From NCBI RefSeq assembly GCF_018118585.1, contig NZ_CP069421.1, positions 2,480,001 through 2,544,000 on the forward strand: a stretch of DNA of 64,000 bases. Direction: 5' to 3'. Below the pieces are notes generated by a model. It ran no database searches. It saw nothing but the letters and a program-made list of their open reading frames with translations, and was not told the origin of the DNA. Within the stretch, counting starts at the first letter, position 1, and each line of letters opens with the position of its first letter. Made by a program: the position numbers and the translations under genes. Positions 1-12,794 of this stretch are shown here, piece by piece. This DNA comes from Aristaeella lactis. Its GTDB lineage: Bacteria > Bacillota > Clostridia > Christensenellales > Aristaeellaceae.

Positions 1-1402
1 TGGAGATATTGGAAACCTTGGACAGGTATCCGGTGTAGCCATACTGGATCAGCATGAAGGCATTGTAGCCGAGGGAGTAGCAGTAGTCCGCGTCGAAATT
101 GGACGGGAAAGCGCATCTTCCTTCGTAACCGAAGAAGTGATGCTGCGCGCCGAACTTGCCCTTGTAGGTGCCGGCAGCCTTTCTCTTCGCCAGCTCGTTC
201 TTCACCATTTCGGAGAACAGCTTTTCGGACTCGATCAGGGAAACCTGCACGTTGCCGTGGGGATCGCGTTCCAGGAACAGCTGCTGCTGCACAAACTGGG
301 GCAGGATCTCGAACACCGCGAAGGATTCGCCGGAGAGGCCCTTCTTAATGAACTCATACTTGGCAGCCCAGTCCGGAAGAGCGTTGAACTCTTCGGTCTT
401 CTTGCCGGCAAGCAGTTCATTGATCTCAGCGATCAGCTTGGAGAACTCGGGAACGAATTCCACGATACCTTCGGGGATGATCGCAACGCCGAAGTTTTCG
501 CCGTTGTTGCCGCGCTTTTCGACGGAATCGGCAATGTAGTTCGCGATAGCGGCCAGGGACATCTTCTTCGCGGCCACTTCCTCACCGATGAGGCAGATGT
601 TGGGCTGGGTTTCCAGGGCGCACTCGAGGGCGACGTGGGAAGCGGAACGGCCCATCACCTTGATGAAATGCCAGTACTTCTTGGCGGAGTTGGCATCACG
701 CTCGATGTTGCCGATCAGTTCGGAATAGGTCTTGGTGGCGGTGTCGAAACCGAAGGAGGCCTCGATGTCCTCATTCTTCAGGTCGCCGTCGATAGTCTTG
801 GGGCAGCCGATGACCTGCACGCCGGTGTTGTGGGCAGCCATGTATTCCGCCAGCACAGCAGCGTTGGTGTTGGAGTCATCGCCGCCGATGATCACGATAG
901 CGGTCAGGCCATGCTTCTTTGCCACTTCAGTAACAATCTTGAACTGTTCTTCAGTCTCAAGCTTGGTACGGCCGGAACCGATGATATCGAAACCGCCGGT
1001 GTTCCGGTAGGCGTTGATGTACTCGTCGGTGAACTCGATGCAGTCATCATCGATCAGTCCGGAAGGTCCGCCCTTAAAGCCCAGGAGAACGTTGTTCTTA
1101 TCGGTGGCCTTGATCGCGTCATACAGGCCGCAGATGACGTTGTGTCCGCCGGGCGCCTGTCCGCCGGAAAGGATAACACCCACAACCTGCTTTTTGGCGG
1201 CAGAGGTGTTGCTGCCCTTCACGAAGGTGATCTCTTCCTTACCGTAGGTGTTGGGGAAAAGGGCCTTGATTTTGGCCTGGTCCGCAACGCTTTCCGTAGG
1301 CGCTCCGACCTTGACGGAAATCTCAGAGATACCGCCGCGCAGCATTCCCGGAAGCTTGGGGCTGTATTCATATCTTGCTTTCTGAAGTGGTGAGAGATTC
1401 AT
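1..1402 (-). CDS. pfp: PPi-dependent phosphofructokinase (partial, runs off left edge)
   Basis: The frame starts at an ATG at 1402 after an AGGAGG box and stays open to the window edge, giving about 467 residues without a stop. It phosphorylates fructose 6-phosphate using pyrophosphate in cytosolic glycolysis (reversible). Visible motifs are GGDDSNT and PKTIDGDL, whose second Asp and Lys mark the PPi-using type instead of the ATP type, plus MGRSASH for sugar phosphate binding. The product is longer than the roughly 320-residue bacterial PfkA, which fits the long PPi-PFK class of about 550 residues. It lies 65 bp downstream of purA on the same strand. The C-terminus is outside the window. Confidence 0.93.
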   Translation of the reverse strand, partial: MNLSPLQKARYEYSPKLPGMLRGGISEISVKVGAPTESVADQAKIKALFPNTYGKEEITFVKGSNTSAAKKQVVGVILSGGQAPGGHNVICGLYDAIKATDKNNVLLGFKGGPSGLIDDDCIEFTDEYINAYRNTGGFDIIGSGRTKLETEEQFKIVTEVAKKHGLTAIVIIGGDDSNTNAAVLAEYMAAHNTGVQVIGCPKTIDGDLKNEDIEASFGFDTATKTYSELIGNIERDANSAKKYWHFIKVMGRSASHVALECALETQPNICLIGEEVAAKKMSLAAIANYIADSVEKRGNNGENFGVAIIPEGIVEFVPEFSKLIAEINELLAGKKTEEFNALPDWAAKYEFIKKGLSGESFAVFEILPQFVQQQLFLERDPHGNVQVSLIESEKLFSEMVKNELAKRKAAGTYKGKFGAQHHFFGYEGRCAFPSNFDADYCYSLGYNAFMLIQYGYTGYLSKVSNIS

Positions 1403-1467
1403 CTTGTGCCTCCTAAAAGATTAATGTTTTTTGTATGATATCCATTGTTATGGATGAACCATCTGTT

Positions 1468-2739
1468 TTATCCGCGGCGGATGATGCTGTGGCGTTCCGG
1501 GCCAACAGAGATCCACCGGATCACGCATCCCACGACATGTTCAATACGGTTGACATAGGCCTTTGCTTCCTCCGGCAGGTCCCACCAGTTGCGGACACCG
1601 GAAATGCTGCACTTCCAGCCCTTCATGGTCTCATATACCGGTTCGCATTCATCCAGCGCGGAAGCGAAGGGCATATCCGTGATCACCTTGCCATCCAGCT
1701 TGTAGCCAACGCACAGCGGAATCTCATCCAGGTCGCTGAGCATGTCCAGCTTGGTCAGCGCCAGCTCCGTGGCAGCCTGGACCTCGGTTCCGTATTTGCT
1801 TGCCACCAGGTCGATCGGCCCGATCCGGACGGTGCGTCCGCCTTCGGGTTCATCCTCGCCGCACATCTTGCGGAACTCGTCACCCTTTTTGCCGGTATAC
1901 TCACAGACAAAGGGACCGTCCCCCAGGCAGGTCGAATAGGCTTTGATGACACCGATCACCCGGTCGATCTCCACGCCGGGCATGCCCGCCCCGATGGGGG
2001 CATAGGACGCCAGGGTGCTGACAGAAGTGGTGTAGGGATAGATCCCGTAATCCAGGTCCCGCAGGGCCCCAAGCTGCGCCTCAAACAGGATGCGCTTGTG
2101 GTCGCTCTCCGCCTGTATCAGGTAATCCCTGGTGTTCTTGATATACGGTTTGATCTGCTCGCAGTAGTCGTTCAGCCAGGCGTTCAGTTCCTTTTCGCTG
2201 ACGGGCTTCGCACCGTATATCTTTTCCAGGGTCAGGTTCTTCCAGGCGCACAGCTCTTTCACATGGCGCTTCAGCCGATCCGGATAGAACAGTTCCCCGG
2301 CCAGGATGGTCCGTTTCTGGTTCTTGTCGGAATAGAAAGGCGCGATCCCCTGTTTGGTGGAACCGAACTGCTTTTCCTTCTGGCGGGCTTCCTCCAGCAT
2401 GTCCACTTCACGATGCCAGGGCAGCAGCAGGGATGCCCGCTCACTGATCATCAGGTTTTCGGGAGTGATCTCGATCCCCTTCTGGTCTTCAATTTCCTTC
2501 ACCAGCGTTTCAGGATCCAGCGCAACTCCGTTTCCCAGGATGTTGACCACCCCGGGACGGCACACGCCGGAAGGCAGCAGGTGCAGGTCGAATTTGCCGA
2601 ATTTATTGATGATCTTATGTCCCGCGTTGGCGCCGCCCTGAAATCTGACGACGATGTCGAAGGCTTCCGCCAGCAGGTCAACCATTCTGCCTTTTCCTTC
2701 GTCACCCCAGTTGATGCCTACGAGTGCGGTACAAGCCAT
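1468..2739 (-). CDS. purA: Adenylosuccinate synthetase, divergent loop
   Basis: Joins IMP and aspartate with GTP to give adenylosuccinate, the first step from IMP to AMP. The 423 residues match the usual length. The P-loop-like GDEGKG with catalytic Asp13 and the NAGH motif with His41 are present, and FGSTKQGIAPFYSDK is typical of the clostridial subfamily. The start is supported by GGAGGAG upstream. Odd point: the aspartate-binding loop, normally TTTGRPRRxGW, reads PEGGRTVRIGP at about 298-308, so the threonines, one of the arginines and the Trp are changed, and NAGHT is NAGHK. It is most likely still PurA, but substrate handling may differ. It has its own promoter in the gap after uvrA. Confidence 0.9.
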   Translation of the reverse strand: MACTALVGINWGDEGKGRMVDLLAEAFDIVVRFQGGANAGHKIINKFGKFDLHLLPSGVCRPGVVNILGNGVALDPETLVKEIEDQKGIEITPENLMISERASLLLPWHREVDMLEEARQKEKQFGSTKQGIAPFYSDKNQKRTILAGELFYPDRLKRHVKELCAWKNLTLEKIYGAKPVSEKELNAWLNDYCEQIKPYIKNTRDYLIQAESDHKRILFEAQLGALRDLDYGIYPYTTSVSTLASYAPIGAGMPGVEIDRVIGVIKAYSTCLGDGPFVCEYTGKKGDEFRKMCGEDEPEGGRTVRIGPIDLVASKYGTEVQAATELALTKLDMLSDLDEIPLCVGYKLDGKVITDMPFASALDECEPVYETMKGWKCSISGVRNWWDLPEEAKAYVNRIEHVVGCVIRWISVGPERHSIIRRG

Positions 2740-2816
2740 TGTTTCATCTCCTCCCGGATTTTCCTCATGTTCTGTTCCGGTTACAGCCTCAAAAAAGCGC
2801 CTGTTCGCGCATGATC

Positions 2817-2845
2817 ATTGTATTCGTCCAGGCCGTACTTGTCAA
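2817..2845 (-). promoter_or_regulatory. Sigma-A promoter for purA
   Basis: On the minus strand TTGACA (2845-2840) is followed after 17 bp by TACAAT (2822-2817). The predicted transcript begins about 70 nt before the purA start codon and passes a short GCGC-GAACAG-GCGC hairpin followed by six T residues at about 2790-2810. That hairpin could end uvrA transcripts or attenuate purA. Confidence 0.65.
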
Positions 2846-2872
2846 TGCATACAGCGTTTCCGCCCTGTATCC

Positions 2873-5695
<2,823 letters not shown>

Positions 5696-5711
5696 GGTTT
5701 CCCTTTTCCCG

Positions 5712-6827
5712 TTATCTCAGACTGTTGATCTTTTCTTCATCCACCGGTTTTCCCAGCATCTCTTCTGAATAGAACAGCGCCTTGTTTCCGCCGCTGTTCT
5801 TGGCGTTGTACATAGCTATATCCGCGGCGCGGTACAGATCGTCATACGTCCGTCCCACCATATCTGTCATGACGATCCCGACACTGGCCGTTACCCGGAC
5901 GGCATCAGGGCCTTCACCCACCGTACGGCCGATCTTCTCCACCATGGAAGTGGCACGCTTCAGTGTCCATTCCCTTCCCGGAACGCTCTTCAGATAGACG
6001 ACGTATTCATCTCCCCCGAGCCGGCTCAGCACATCGGAATTCCGGAACATCTTCCGGATATCCGCGGCCACGTCGATGAGCACCTTGTCTCCCGCCTGGT
6101 GCCCGTACCGGTCGTTCACGCTCTTAAAGCAGTCCAGGTCCAGCAGCATCAGCACGCCGTGCTCATCCGTCTGCAGGTGATCTTCTATTTCCTGCTGGGC
6201 AGCCCTCCGGGCTGTCAGTCCGGTCAGCTGGTCCGTATCCGCCACGCGCCGGAATTCTTCACGGCCCGTAATCAGGGAGGCCCTGGCCCGGTTCAGCGTA
6301 TACACCGTGATCAGGCTGATCAGCAGATACAGAAGGCAGAAAATCCTCTGGGTCGGATCCTGCAAAGCGCCTTTTGCCTTCCAGGAGACCTCCAGCGCCA
6401 CATAGCTGAGAACCTGCAGACCGAGCACGCGCCAGGCATAGTCAAACAGATAGCAGCCAACCGCCAGGTGGGTTCCGATCCAGAAAACGCTTGAATCATA
6501 GTTCACGGCGCCAAAAACCGCAAACGCGTAAACAGCAGCTCCCAGAATATAACCGACAATGAGCATCTGTGCCCATGTGGACTTTCTGTAGAACGCGATC
6601 ACCTCACCGGCAAGGCCCACAATCAGCAGGATCTGGCAGTATGTCCCGCCGCCCTTGGGCTGATTGCTCGTCACGCCGTATATATAAACCAGCAGGGAAG
6701 AAACCACTGCCACGATGCACATCACTTTCAGTGATCCGCGGTTACTGCGGGCAACAGCATCCCTGTATTTTTTGAACACATCAGGTTGGTATCCGTATTG
6801 GTTCCAGAACCTCAGCTGCTCCATCAT
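5712..6827 (-). CDS. Membrane-anchored diguanylate cyclase (GGDEF)
   Basis: Predicted to make cyclic di-GMP from two GTP at the inner face of the membrane. The first 180 or so residues hold about six hydrophobic segments of an unassigned membrane sensor; residues 190-360 are the GGDEF domain. The active-site motif is GGDEY at 271-275, a tolerated variant. RNSD at 262-265, five residues before it, matches the RxxD product-inhibition site, so both catalysis and feedback inhibition look intact. No EAL or HD-GYP domain is present here. It sits between tsaD and uvrA in a same-strand run, so the context does not suggest its signal. Confidence 0.9.
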   Translation of the reverse strand: MMEQLRFWNQYGYQPDVFKKYRDAVARSNRGSLKVMCIVAVVSSLLVYIYGVTSNQPKGGGTYCQILLIVGLAGEVIAFYRKSTWAQMLIVGYILGAAVYAFAVFGAVNYDSSVFWIGTHLAVGCYLFDYAWRVLGLQVLSYVALEVSWKAKGALQDPTQRIFCLLYLLISLITVYTLNRARASLITGREEFRRVADTDQLTGLTARRAAQQEIEDHLQTDEHGVLMLLDLDCFKSVNDRYGHQAGDKVLIDVAADIRKMFRNSDVLSRLGGDEYVVYLKSVPGREWTLKRATSMVEKIGRTVGEGPDAVRVTASVGIVMTDMVGRTYDDLYRAADIAMYNAKNSGGNKALFYSEEMLGKPVDEEKINSLR

Positions 6828-6869
6828 ATCTGTCTACAACCTTCCGGATTTGTCTGTTCAGTTCAATCT

Positions 6870-7937
6870 TTACACCAGTCTCAGCGCGGGCATGGCATTC
6901 AGGTCCAGGCCCGCCAGTTCCCCGTTTCTCAGGCGGTAATAGGCGGCGCTGCCGATCATGGCACCGTTGTCCGTGCACAGATGCAGCTCCGGCATGAACA
7001 ACGGGATTTTCAGTTCCTCACACATCGCCGATGCCATCCGCCGCAGTTCCCGGTTGGCGGATACCCCGCCGGCCAAAGCAAATCCGTTATATCCGTCCCT
7101 GCCGCGTTCCTGCAGCAGGAGCCGCGCCTTATTCGTCAGTTCCCGGCATACCGCCCGGCGGAAGCTTGCCGCCAGGTCTGCCTTCGGCAGGGTTTCGCCC
7201 CGCTGTTCCAGCGTGTGCACGGTGTTCATGAAAGCAGTCTTCAGTCCGCTGAAGCTGTAATCATACCTTCCGTCCGTCTTCGGGCTGGGCAGGGTAAAGG
7301 CTTCCGGGTTTCCCTCTTCCGCCAGTTTGTCGATACGCGGGCCGCCCGGATAAGGCAGTCCCAGCGCCCGAGCCGCCTTGTCAAAGGCTTCGCCGGCCGC
7401 ATCGTCCACTGTCTGGCCAAGCAGGCGGTAGGTGCCGTAATCCGAAACCTCCACCAGGTGGCTGTGGCCGCCGGAAACCACCAGGCACAGGAACGGCGGC
7501 TCCAGATCCGGATGGCTCAAATAGTTCGCGCTGACATGTCCCTCAATATGGTTGACACCCACCAGCGGCTTTCCCGCCGCAAAGGCCAGGCCCTTCATGC
7601 AGTTGACCCCTGTCAGCAGCGCGCCGACAAGGCCGGGGCCCTTTGTTACCGCCAGGGCATCGATCTCCTGCAGGCTCATCCCGGCTTCCCGCAGCGCCTG
7701 GTCCACCACCCGGTCGCAGGCTTCCATATGGGCCCGGCTTGCGATCTCCGGCACAACGCCGCCGTAAAGCTCGTGCAGGTCGATCTGGCTGAACACCACG
7801 TTGCTCAGGATCTTCCGGCCGTTCTCGATCACAGCTGCCGCGGTCTCATCGCAGCTGGTCTCCAGTGACAGGATACGGACCGTTTCCTTCGTCCGCAGCA
7901 TTTCCGCCTGGCGGCGGGAGTTTTGTTCGTAATTCAT
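6870..7937 (-). CDS. tsaD: tRNA threonylcarbamoyladenosine transferase TsaD
   Basis: Catalyses the transfer of threonylcarbamoyl to A37 of ANN-decoding tRNAs together with TsaB and TsaE. Family motifs are clear: ILSLETSCDETAAA at about 22-35, the metal-binding HIEGH (His/His) near residue 130, and VSGGHSHL. The annotated start MNYEQN lies in a copy of the AT-rich TTATGAA repeat and has only a poor ribosome binding site, giving about 20 residues more than usual before ILSLE. Met13 is an alternative start. The tsaB and tsaE partner genes are not in the window. Confidence 0.95.
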   Translation of the reverse strand: MNYEQNSRRQAEMLRTKETVRILSLETSCDETAAAVIENGRKILSNVVFSQIDLHELYGGVVPEIASRAHMEACDRVVDQALREAGMSLQEIDALAVTKGPGLVGALLTGVNCMKGLAFAAGKPLVGVNHIEGHVSANYLSHPDLEPPFLCLVVSGGHSHLVEVSDYGTYRLLGQTVDDAAGEAFDKAARALGLPYPGGPRIDKLAEEGNPEAFTLPSPKTDGRYDYSFSGLKTAFMNTVHTLEQRGETLPKADLAASFRRAVCRELTNKARLLLQERGRDGYNGFALAGGVSANRELRRMASAMCEELKIPLFMPELHLCTDNGAMIGSAAYYRLRNGELAGLDLNAMPALRLV

Positions 7938-7970
7938 AATCCGTGATGCATAATTGTTCTTGTCAGGCCA

Positions 7971-8669
7971 TTATGCATTCCCTTGCCTTTTCGTCTTACA
8001 ATTCTGAATGATCAATGCCGCTCCCAGCAGCACAAGCCCGGAAATCAGTATCCGGACCAGTATCCCGGTTCCCAGGGTAATAAAGAAGTTCAGCGGCATC
8101 AGCCGGATCAGCAGGTCCGTCCGGGGATCCAGCAGCCAGCCCTCATTGGTGAAAGCCACGCGGTGAAACGTGACAAACAGGCCGTCGAAATCCGCAAGCG
8201 CCCAGGCCGCAATCCCGCTAAACACCAGAGCCGCCGCTCCCAGGCCCGTGAACATACCGCCCGAAAACGCCTTGCGTTTCCGGAGCAGCACGCCCGCTGC
8301 CGCCAAAAGCAGTGCCAGGCCTCCGGTGATCCACCTCAGCGTTCCCGCCAGGCCGATCAGGTTCCGGCAGTCCGCCATGTGGTCCGCCTCATGCGGCTGG
8401 AAGCAGGTGTATTCCCGTCCCTCCGCGTCGGAAAAGACATACTGGAAAACCGGTTCCCGGCCGGTCAGATATCCGGCGGTCATCCGGCCCGCGCCTTCGT
8501 ATTCCGTTTCCGGCAGGCCCGTAACCTCCGGCGGCGCGTGGCGGAGCATTTCCCGGGCCAGCAGGTCCCCGTTCCCGGCTGTACCGTATACCGCGGCAGC
8601 CAGTGTGAACAGGATCACCGTCCACACCAGCAGGAAACCCAGGGCCCGTCCCTTTAATTCATAATTCAT
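7971..8669 (-). CDS. TIGR01906/DUF1461 family integral membrane protein
   Basis: A 232-residue membrane protein with hydrophobic segments near 10-30, 110-128, 140-163 and 195-222. The segment HEADHMADCRNL and the later block reading FHRVAFTNEGWLLDP then DLLIRLMPLNFF are the hallmarks of the DUF1461 family (TIGR01906), whose role is unknown. The only in-frame start, at 8669, falls in the last copy of a tandem TTATGAA repeat and has no visible Shine-Dalgarno sequence, so the exact N-terminus is uncertain. It lies between prfB and tsaD on the same strand. Confidence 0.75.
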   Translation of the reverse strand: MNYELKGRALGFLLVWTVILFTLAAAVYGTAGNGDLLAREMLRHAPPEVTGLPETEYEGAGRMTAGYLTGREPVFQYVFSDAEGREYTCFQPHEADHMADCRNLIGLAGTLRWITGGLALLLAAAGVLLRKRKAFSGGMFTGLGAAALVFSGIAAWALADFDGLFVTFHRVAFTNEGWLLDPRTDLLIRLMPLNFFITLGTGILVRILISGLVLLGAALIIQNCKTKRQGNA

Positions 8670-8769
8670 AATTCATAATTCACAATTCATAATGTTTTAC
8701 GGTGCTCCATCCTGTCATGCTGAGTCGGCATCATAACATTGTTCATTATTCATTGTTCATTATTCATTG
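8656..8769. repeat. AT-rich short tandem repeats
   Basis: Two short tandem blocks fill the gap between prfB and the DUF1461 gene: repeats of a 7-nt unit (ATTCATA) at 8656-8693 and two 14-nt copies based on ATTGTTCATTATTC at 8737-8769. Similar blocks recur in other gaps of the window, notably near 63736-63770 and 63829-63860. No protein or RNA gene is seen in the gap. Confidence 0.8.
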
Positions 8770-8775
8770 GTTTTG

Positions 8776-9882
8776 TTACTGCATCTTCAGGTATGCGGTG
8801 ACAAAGCCTTCCAGGTTGCCGTTCATCACATCGTCAATGTTGCCGCTTTCATAGTTGGTGCGGTGATCCTTGACCATGGTGTAGGGCTGGAAAACGTAGG
8901 AGCGGATCTGGCTGCCCCATTCGATCTTCTTCATCTCGCCCTTGATGTCAGCCATCTGCTGTTCCTTTTCCCGTTCCTTCAGTTCCAGCAGCTTCGCTTT
9001 CAGCATCTTCATACAGGTGGCACGGTTCTGCACCTGGTCGCGTTCCGTCTGGCAGGCCACCACGATGGTCACGTCATCCTTGACATAGGTCATCCGGACA
9101 GCGGAGCTGGTCTTGTTGACGTTCTGTCCGCCGGCGCCGGAGGAGTGGTAGGTGTCCACCCGGACGTACTTCATATCAATTTTGATCTCATCGCCGTCAT
9201 CCTCGATCATCGGGGCGACGTCCAGGCTGGAGAAGCTGGTGTGGCGGCGCGCGTTGGCATCAAAGGGGCTGATGCGCACCAGGCGGTGCACGCCCTTCTC
9301 ACCGCGGAGATAGCCGTAGGCATGATCGCCGCTGACCTCAAAGGTCACGCTCTTGATGCCCGCCTCATCCCCGTCCAGGAGATCCAGCACTTTCACTTCA
9401 AAGCCCATCCGCTCACAGTAGCGGGTGTACATGCGGAAAAGCATCTGGGTCCAGTCCTGGGCCTCGGTTCCGCCGGCACCGGCGTGCAGGCTCAACACGG
9501 CGTCGTTGTCGTCATAGTCACCGCGCATGAGGGTTTCCAGTTCCAGCGCATCCGCTTTTTCCTTCAGGCTGGCCAGTTCGGTACCGACTTCCTGTACCAT
9601 TTCCTCGTCATTTTCCTCACGGGCGAGTTCCATCATCGTATCGATGTCGTCAGCGGACTGCAGCAGGCCTTCATAATGGGCCAGCTTGTTCTTCAGGTGA
9701 CCCAGCTTCTGGTTCACCCTGGTGGAACGGTCTGTATCGTTCCAGAACTCCGGCTGGTTCATTTCCTCTGTCAGTTCATCGATCTGCTCCTTCATATGAT
9801 CAATATGAAGCGCTTCCCCGGCAGCCAGGATGCTTTTCCGGATGCCCACGATGTCCTGGGCATATTGTTCAAGCTCTAACAT
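8776..9882 (-). CDS. prfB: Peptide chain release factor 2, no frameshift
   Basis: Releases nascent chains at UGA and UAA stop codons. The 368 residues include the stop-codon recognition tripeptide SPF at 205-207 and the catalytic GGQ at 251-253 within GAGGQNVNK. A GGAGGTG box precedes the ATG. In many bacteria prfB needs a programmed +1 frameshift at CTTTGAC near codon 25; here the corresponding stretch reads L-H-I-D in one continuous frame with no internal stop, so autoregulation by frameshifting is absent. It lies 31 bp downstream of secA and is probably co-transcribed with it, a common bacterial arrangement. Confidence 0.97.
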   Translation of the reverse strand: MLELEQYAQDIVGIRKSILAAGEALHIDHMKEQIDELTEEMNQPEFWNDTDRSTRVNQKLGHLKNKLAHYEGLLQSADDIDTMMELAREENDEEMVQEVGTELASLKEKADALELETLMRGDYDDNDAVLSLHAGAGGTEAQDWTQMLFRMYTRYCERMGFEVKVLDLLDGDEAGIKSVTFEVSGDHAYGYLRGEKGVHRLVRISPFDANARRHTSFSSLDVAPMIEDDGDEIKIDMKYVRVDTYHSSGAGGQNVNKTSSAVRMTYVKDDVTIVVACQTERDQVQNRATCMKMLKAKLLELKEREKEQQMADIKGEMKKIEWGSQIRSYVFQPYTMVKDHRTNYESGNIDDVMNGNLEGFVTAYLKMQ

Positions 9883-9912
9883 TTCACACCTCCGGCAGAA
9901 TTCAGTTCATGA

Positions 9913-12615
9913 TTAAGTGTTTTCTTTCAGCATGCAGCAGTTCTTGTACTTCTTGCCGCTTCCGCAGGGGCAGGGATCGTTCCGGCCGATCTTCTCGGAC
10001 GGCTTCACCCTTCTCGGCTGCCGGGGACCGTCTCCCGCGACCCGCGCGTCGATCGGCCTGGCGGTCTGTACCCGTTCCGGCGTCACTTCCACCTTGGTCT
10101 GGTAAACCCGGCGCACCGTATCCTCCCGGATCAGGTGGTTCAGTTCCTCAAACATATGACCGGCTTCGATCTGGTATTCCGTAACCGGGTTTTTGCCGCT
10201 GGACTGCCGGAAACCAATGCCGTCCCGCAGCTGGTCCATAGCGTCAATGTGGTCCATCCAGCGGGAGTCAACACTGCGCAGCAGCATAACCCGCTCCAGT
10301 TCGCGCATGTCCACATGGATGTCCTCCATGAGCTTTTCACGCTCTTCGTAGAACGTCCTGGCATCCGCTTTCAGGGCTTCAATAAACTCATTCCGGCTCT
10401 CACCGGTACCGGCAGCGGCGCGGTTCGCCTCCAGCGCGCCATGGTGGCAGCAGAGGTTCTCCAGGTAGTTTGCCGCTTCCTTCCATTCCCACTCGGCGGT
10501 GTTTTCGCCGTTCATCCAGCGGCCCGCCGCAAAGTCAATCACATGGTCCGCCATGCGCAGGATGCTGTCCCGCACATTTTCGCCCATCAGCACCCGGCGG
10601 CGCTGACCGTAGATGATCCCGCGCTGGCGGTTCATCACATCGTCATACTCCAGCACGTACTTACGGGATTCAAAGTTCCGGTTCTCAATCCGCTTCTGCG
10701 CGTTTTCGATCTGCTTTGTCAGCAGGCCGGCAGTCAGCGGTTCATCGTCCCGCAGGCCAAGCCGGTCCACCATCACGCCGATCCGCTCGCTGCCGAACAG
10801 GCGCATCAGGTCATCCTCAAGGCTGATGAAGAACTGGGTGGAACCCGGGTCGCCCTGACGGCCGCTTCGGCCGCGCAGCTGGTTATCAATCCGGCGGCTT
10901 TCATGGCGTTCCGTACCGATGATATGCAGGCCGCCGGTCTGCAGCACCCGCTCATGCTCCCGATCCGTATCCGCCTTGAAGCGGCTGTAGTGCTCCTGAT
11001 AGCGCTTCCGTGCCTCAAGCACCTCATCGCTCACATGCTCATTGTGACCGACAGCTTCCTCGATCACTTCCTCGTCCACGCCCTCCTGGCGCAGGGCGCG
11101 GCGGGCCAGGAACTCGGGGTTGCCGCCCAGCAGGATATCGGTTCCGCGGCCGGCCATGTTGGTGGCGATGGTCACAGCGCCGTAATGACCCGCCTGGGCC
11201 ACGATCTCAGCTTCCTTGGCGTGGTTCTTGGCGTTCAGCACTTCATGGGGAATGCCTTTGCGCTTCAGCATATCGCTGAGCATTTCACTGACCTCAACGC
11301 TGATGGTACCGACCAGCAGCGGCTGTCCCTTGGCGTGATACTGCTCAATGCTCGCCACCACCGCGTTGAACTTCGCGGCTTTATTCTTGTAGACCATATC
11401 TTCCTGGTCCACACGGATGTTCGGCTTGTTGGTGGGGATCTCCACAACGTCCAGCGCGTAGATGCCCTGGAATTCCGTCTCCTCCGTCTTGGCCGTACCG
11501 GTCATACCGGACAGCTTTTCATACATACGGAAGTAATTCTGGAAGGTGATGGTGGCCAGGGTTTTGCTTTCCCGCTCCACCTTCACATGTTCCTTGGCTT
11601 CAATGGCCTGGTGCAGGCCTTCCGAGTAGCGGCGCCCGATCATGAGGCGGCCGGTGAACTCATCCACAATGATAACCTGGCCGTTCTGGACCACATAGTC
11701 CACATCCCGCTTCATCAGGTTGTGGGCACGCAGGGCGCAGTACACATGGTGGTTCAGCTCGCTGTTTTCCGCGTCGTTGATGTTGTCGATGCCGAAGGCG
11801 GTTTCCACTTTCCGGGCGCCTTCATCCGTCAGGGTGACGGCCTTTTTCTTTTCCTCAATCTCAAAGTGGATCTCCGGTTTCATGGTACGGACCACCGCGT
11901 CCACCTTGTCATACAGCTCGGTGCTCTTTTCTCCCTGGCCGGAGATGATCAGGGGCGTCCGCGCCTCATCGATCAGGATCGAGTCCACCTCGTCCACGAT
12001 GGCGAAGGCATGGCCCCGCTGGACCAGGTTGTCCTGGCGGATCACCATGTTGTCCCGCAGGTAGTCAAAACCCAGCTCATTATTGGTACCGTAGGTAATA
12101 TCGCAGGCATAGGCAGCCCTGCGTTCTTCCGGCTCCAGGTCATGCACGATCAGGCCAACGGTCAGGCCCAGGAACCGGTAAACCTTACCCATCCACTCAC
12201 TGTCGCGGCGGGCCAGGTAATCGTTGACCGTCACAACATGGACGCCTTTGCCGCACAGGGCGTTCAGGTAAGCCGGCATAGTTGCCACCAGCGTTTTACC
12301 TTCACCGGTCTTCATTTCCGCGATCCGGCCCTGATGCAGCACAATGCCGCCCAGCACCTGTACCCGGTAGGGACGCATCCCCAGCACGCGGTCAGCCGCC
12401 TCCCGGACAGTGGCAAACGCCTCCGGAAGGATATCGTCTTCTGTTTCCCCGTTCTGCAGTCTCTGTCTGAATTCAGCGGTCTTTGCCTGCAGCTGCTCAT
12501 CGGTCAGCGCGCGGTATTCCTCCTCCAGCGCCATAACCGCTTCCACCGGTTTGTTCAGTTTCTTCAACTGGACTTCGTTTCCCGAGCCCAGCACTTTCTT
12601 CAAAAATTCAAGCAT
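9913..12615 (-). CDS. secA: Preprotein translocase ATPase SecA
   Basis: Motor ATPase that pushes unfolded preproteins through SecYEG. I chose Met at 12615 ([10 protein letters not shown]) because AAGGAG lies eight bases upstream; the frame is open 17 codons further, which would add an unlikely leader. The product is 900 residues. Visible parts are Walker A GEGKT near residue 105, [15 protein letters not shown] in NBD1, AGRGTDI and the [13 protein letters not shown] motif in NBD2, and the C-terminal zinc-binding [13 protein letters not shown] that contacts SecB or ribosomes. It is followed closely by prfB. Confidence 0.98.
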   Translation of the reverse strand: MLEFLKKVLGSGNEVQLKKLNKPVEAVMALEEEYRALTDEQLQAKTAEFRQRLQNGETEDDILPEAFATVREAADRVLGMRPYRVQVLGGIVLHQGRIAEMKTGEGKTLVATMPAYLNALCGKGVHVVTVNDYLARRDSEWMGKVYRFLGLTVGLIVHDLEPEERRAAYACDITYGTNNELGFDYLRDNMVIRQDNLVQRGHAFAIVDEVDSILIDEARTPLIISGQGEKSTELYDKVDAVVRTMKPEIHFEIEEKKKAVTLTDEGARKVETAFGIDNINDAENSELNHHVYCALRAHNLMKRDVDYVVQNGQVIIVDEFTGRLMIGRRYSEGLHQAIEAKEHVKVERESKTLATITFQNYFRMYEKLSGMTGTAKTEETEFQGIYALDVVEIPTNKPNIRVDQEDMVYKNKAAKFNAVVASIEQYHAKGQPLLVGTISVEVSEMLSDMLKRKGIPHEVLNAKNHAKEAEIVAQAGHYGAVTIATNMAGRGTDILLGGNPEFLARRALRQEGVDEEVIEEAVGHNEHVSDEVLEARKRYQEHYSRFKADTDREHERVLQTGGLHIIGTERHESRRIDNQLRGRSGRQGDPGSTQFFISLEDDLMRLFGSERIGVMVDRLGLRDDEPLTAGLLTKQIENAQKRIENRNFESRKYVLEYDDVMNRQRGIIYGQRRRVLMGENVRDSILRMADHVIDFAAGRWMNGENTAEWEWKEAANYLENLCCHHGALEANRAAAGTGESRNEFIEALKADARTFYEEREKLMEDIHVDMRELERVMLLRSVDSRWMDHIDAMDQLRDGIGFRQSSGKNPVTEYQIEAGHMFEELNHLIREDTVRRVYQTKVEVTPERVQTARPIDARVAGDGPRQPRRVKPSEKIGRNDPCPCGSGKKYKNCCMLKENT

Positions 12616-12748
12616 TTGTTTCTCCTTCACCGCCCGTCCCATCCTTTCCGGAAACGGGCAAAGCATTACAGGTTAGTATATCACCGAATACGGCCGCGGC
12701 GCAAGTTTACGGAAAGGATTCCCCGGATCAGTGCCCCGGAAAAACAAT

Positions 12749-12775
12749 GCGCCGGGGTCTCAGCGACCCCGGCGC
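12749..12775 (-). terminator. Terminator after the surface protein gene
   Basis: A perfect 11-bp stem, GCGCCGGGGTC with its complement around a 5-nt loop, lies just past the stop codon of the surface protein. On the minus strand it is followed by an interrupted T-rich stretch (rc of AAAAACAAT). It separates this gene from secA. Confidence 0.8.
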
Positions 12776-12794
12776 GGGAAAATCGGTTATTCAG

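Noticed and set aside
8656-8769. CRISPR-like repeats
   Set aside because: Units are 7-14 nt, directly abutting, without spacers, and no cas genes are in the window.
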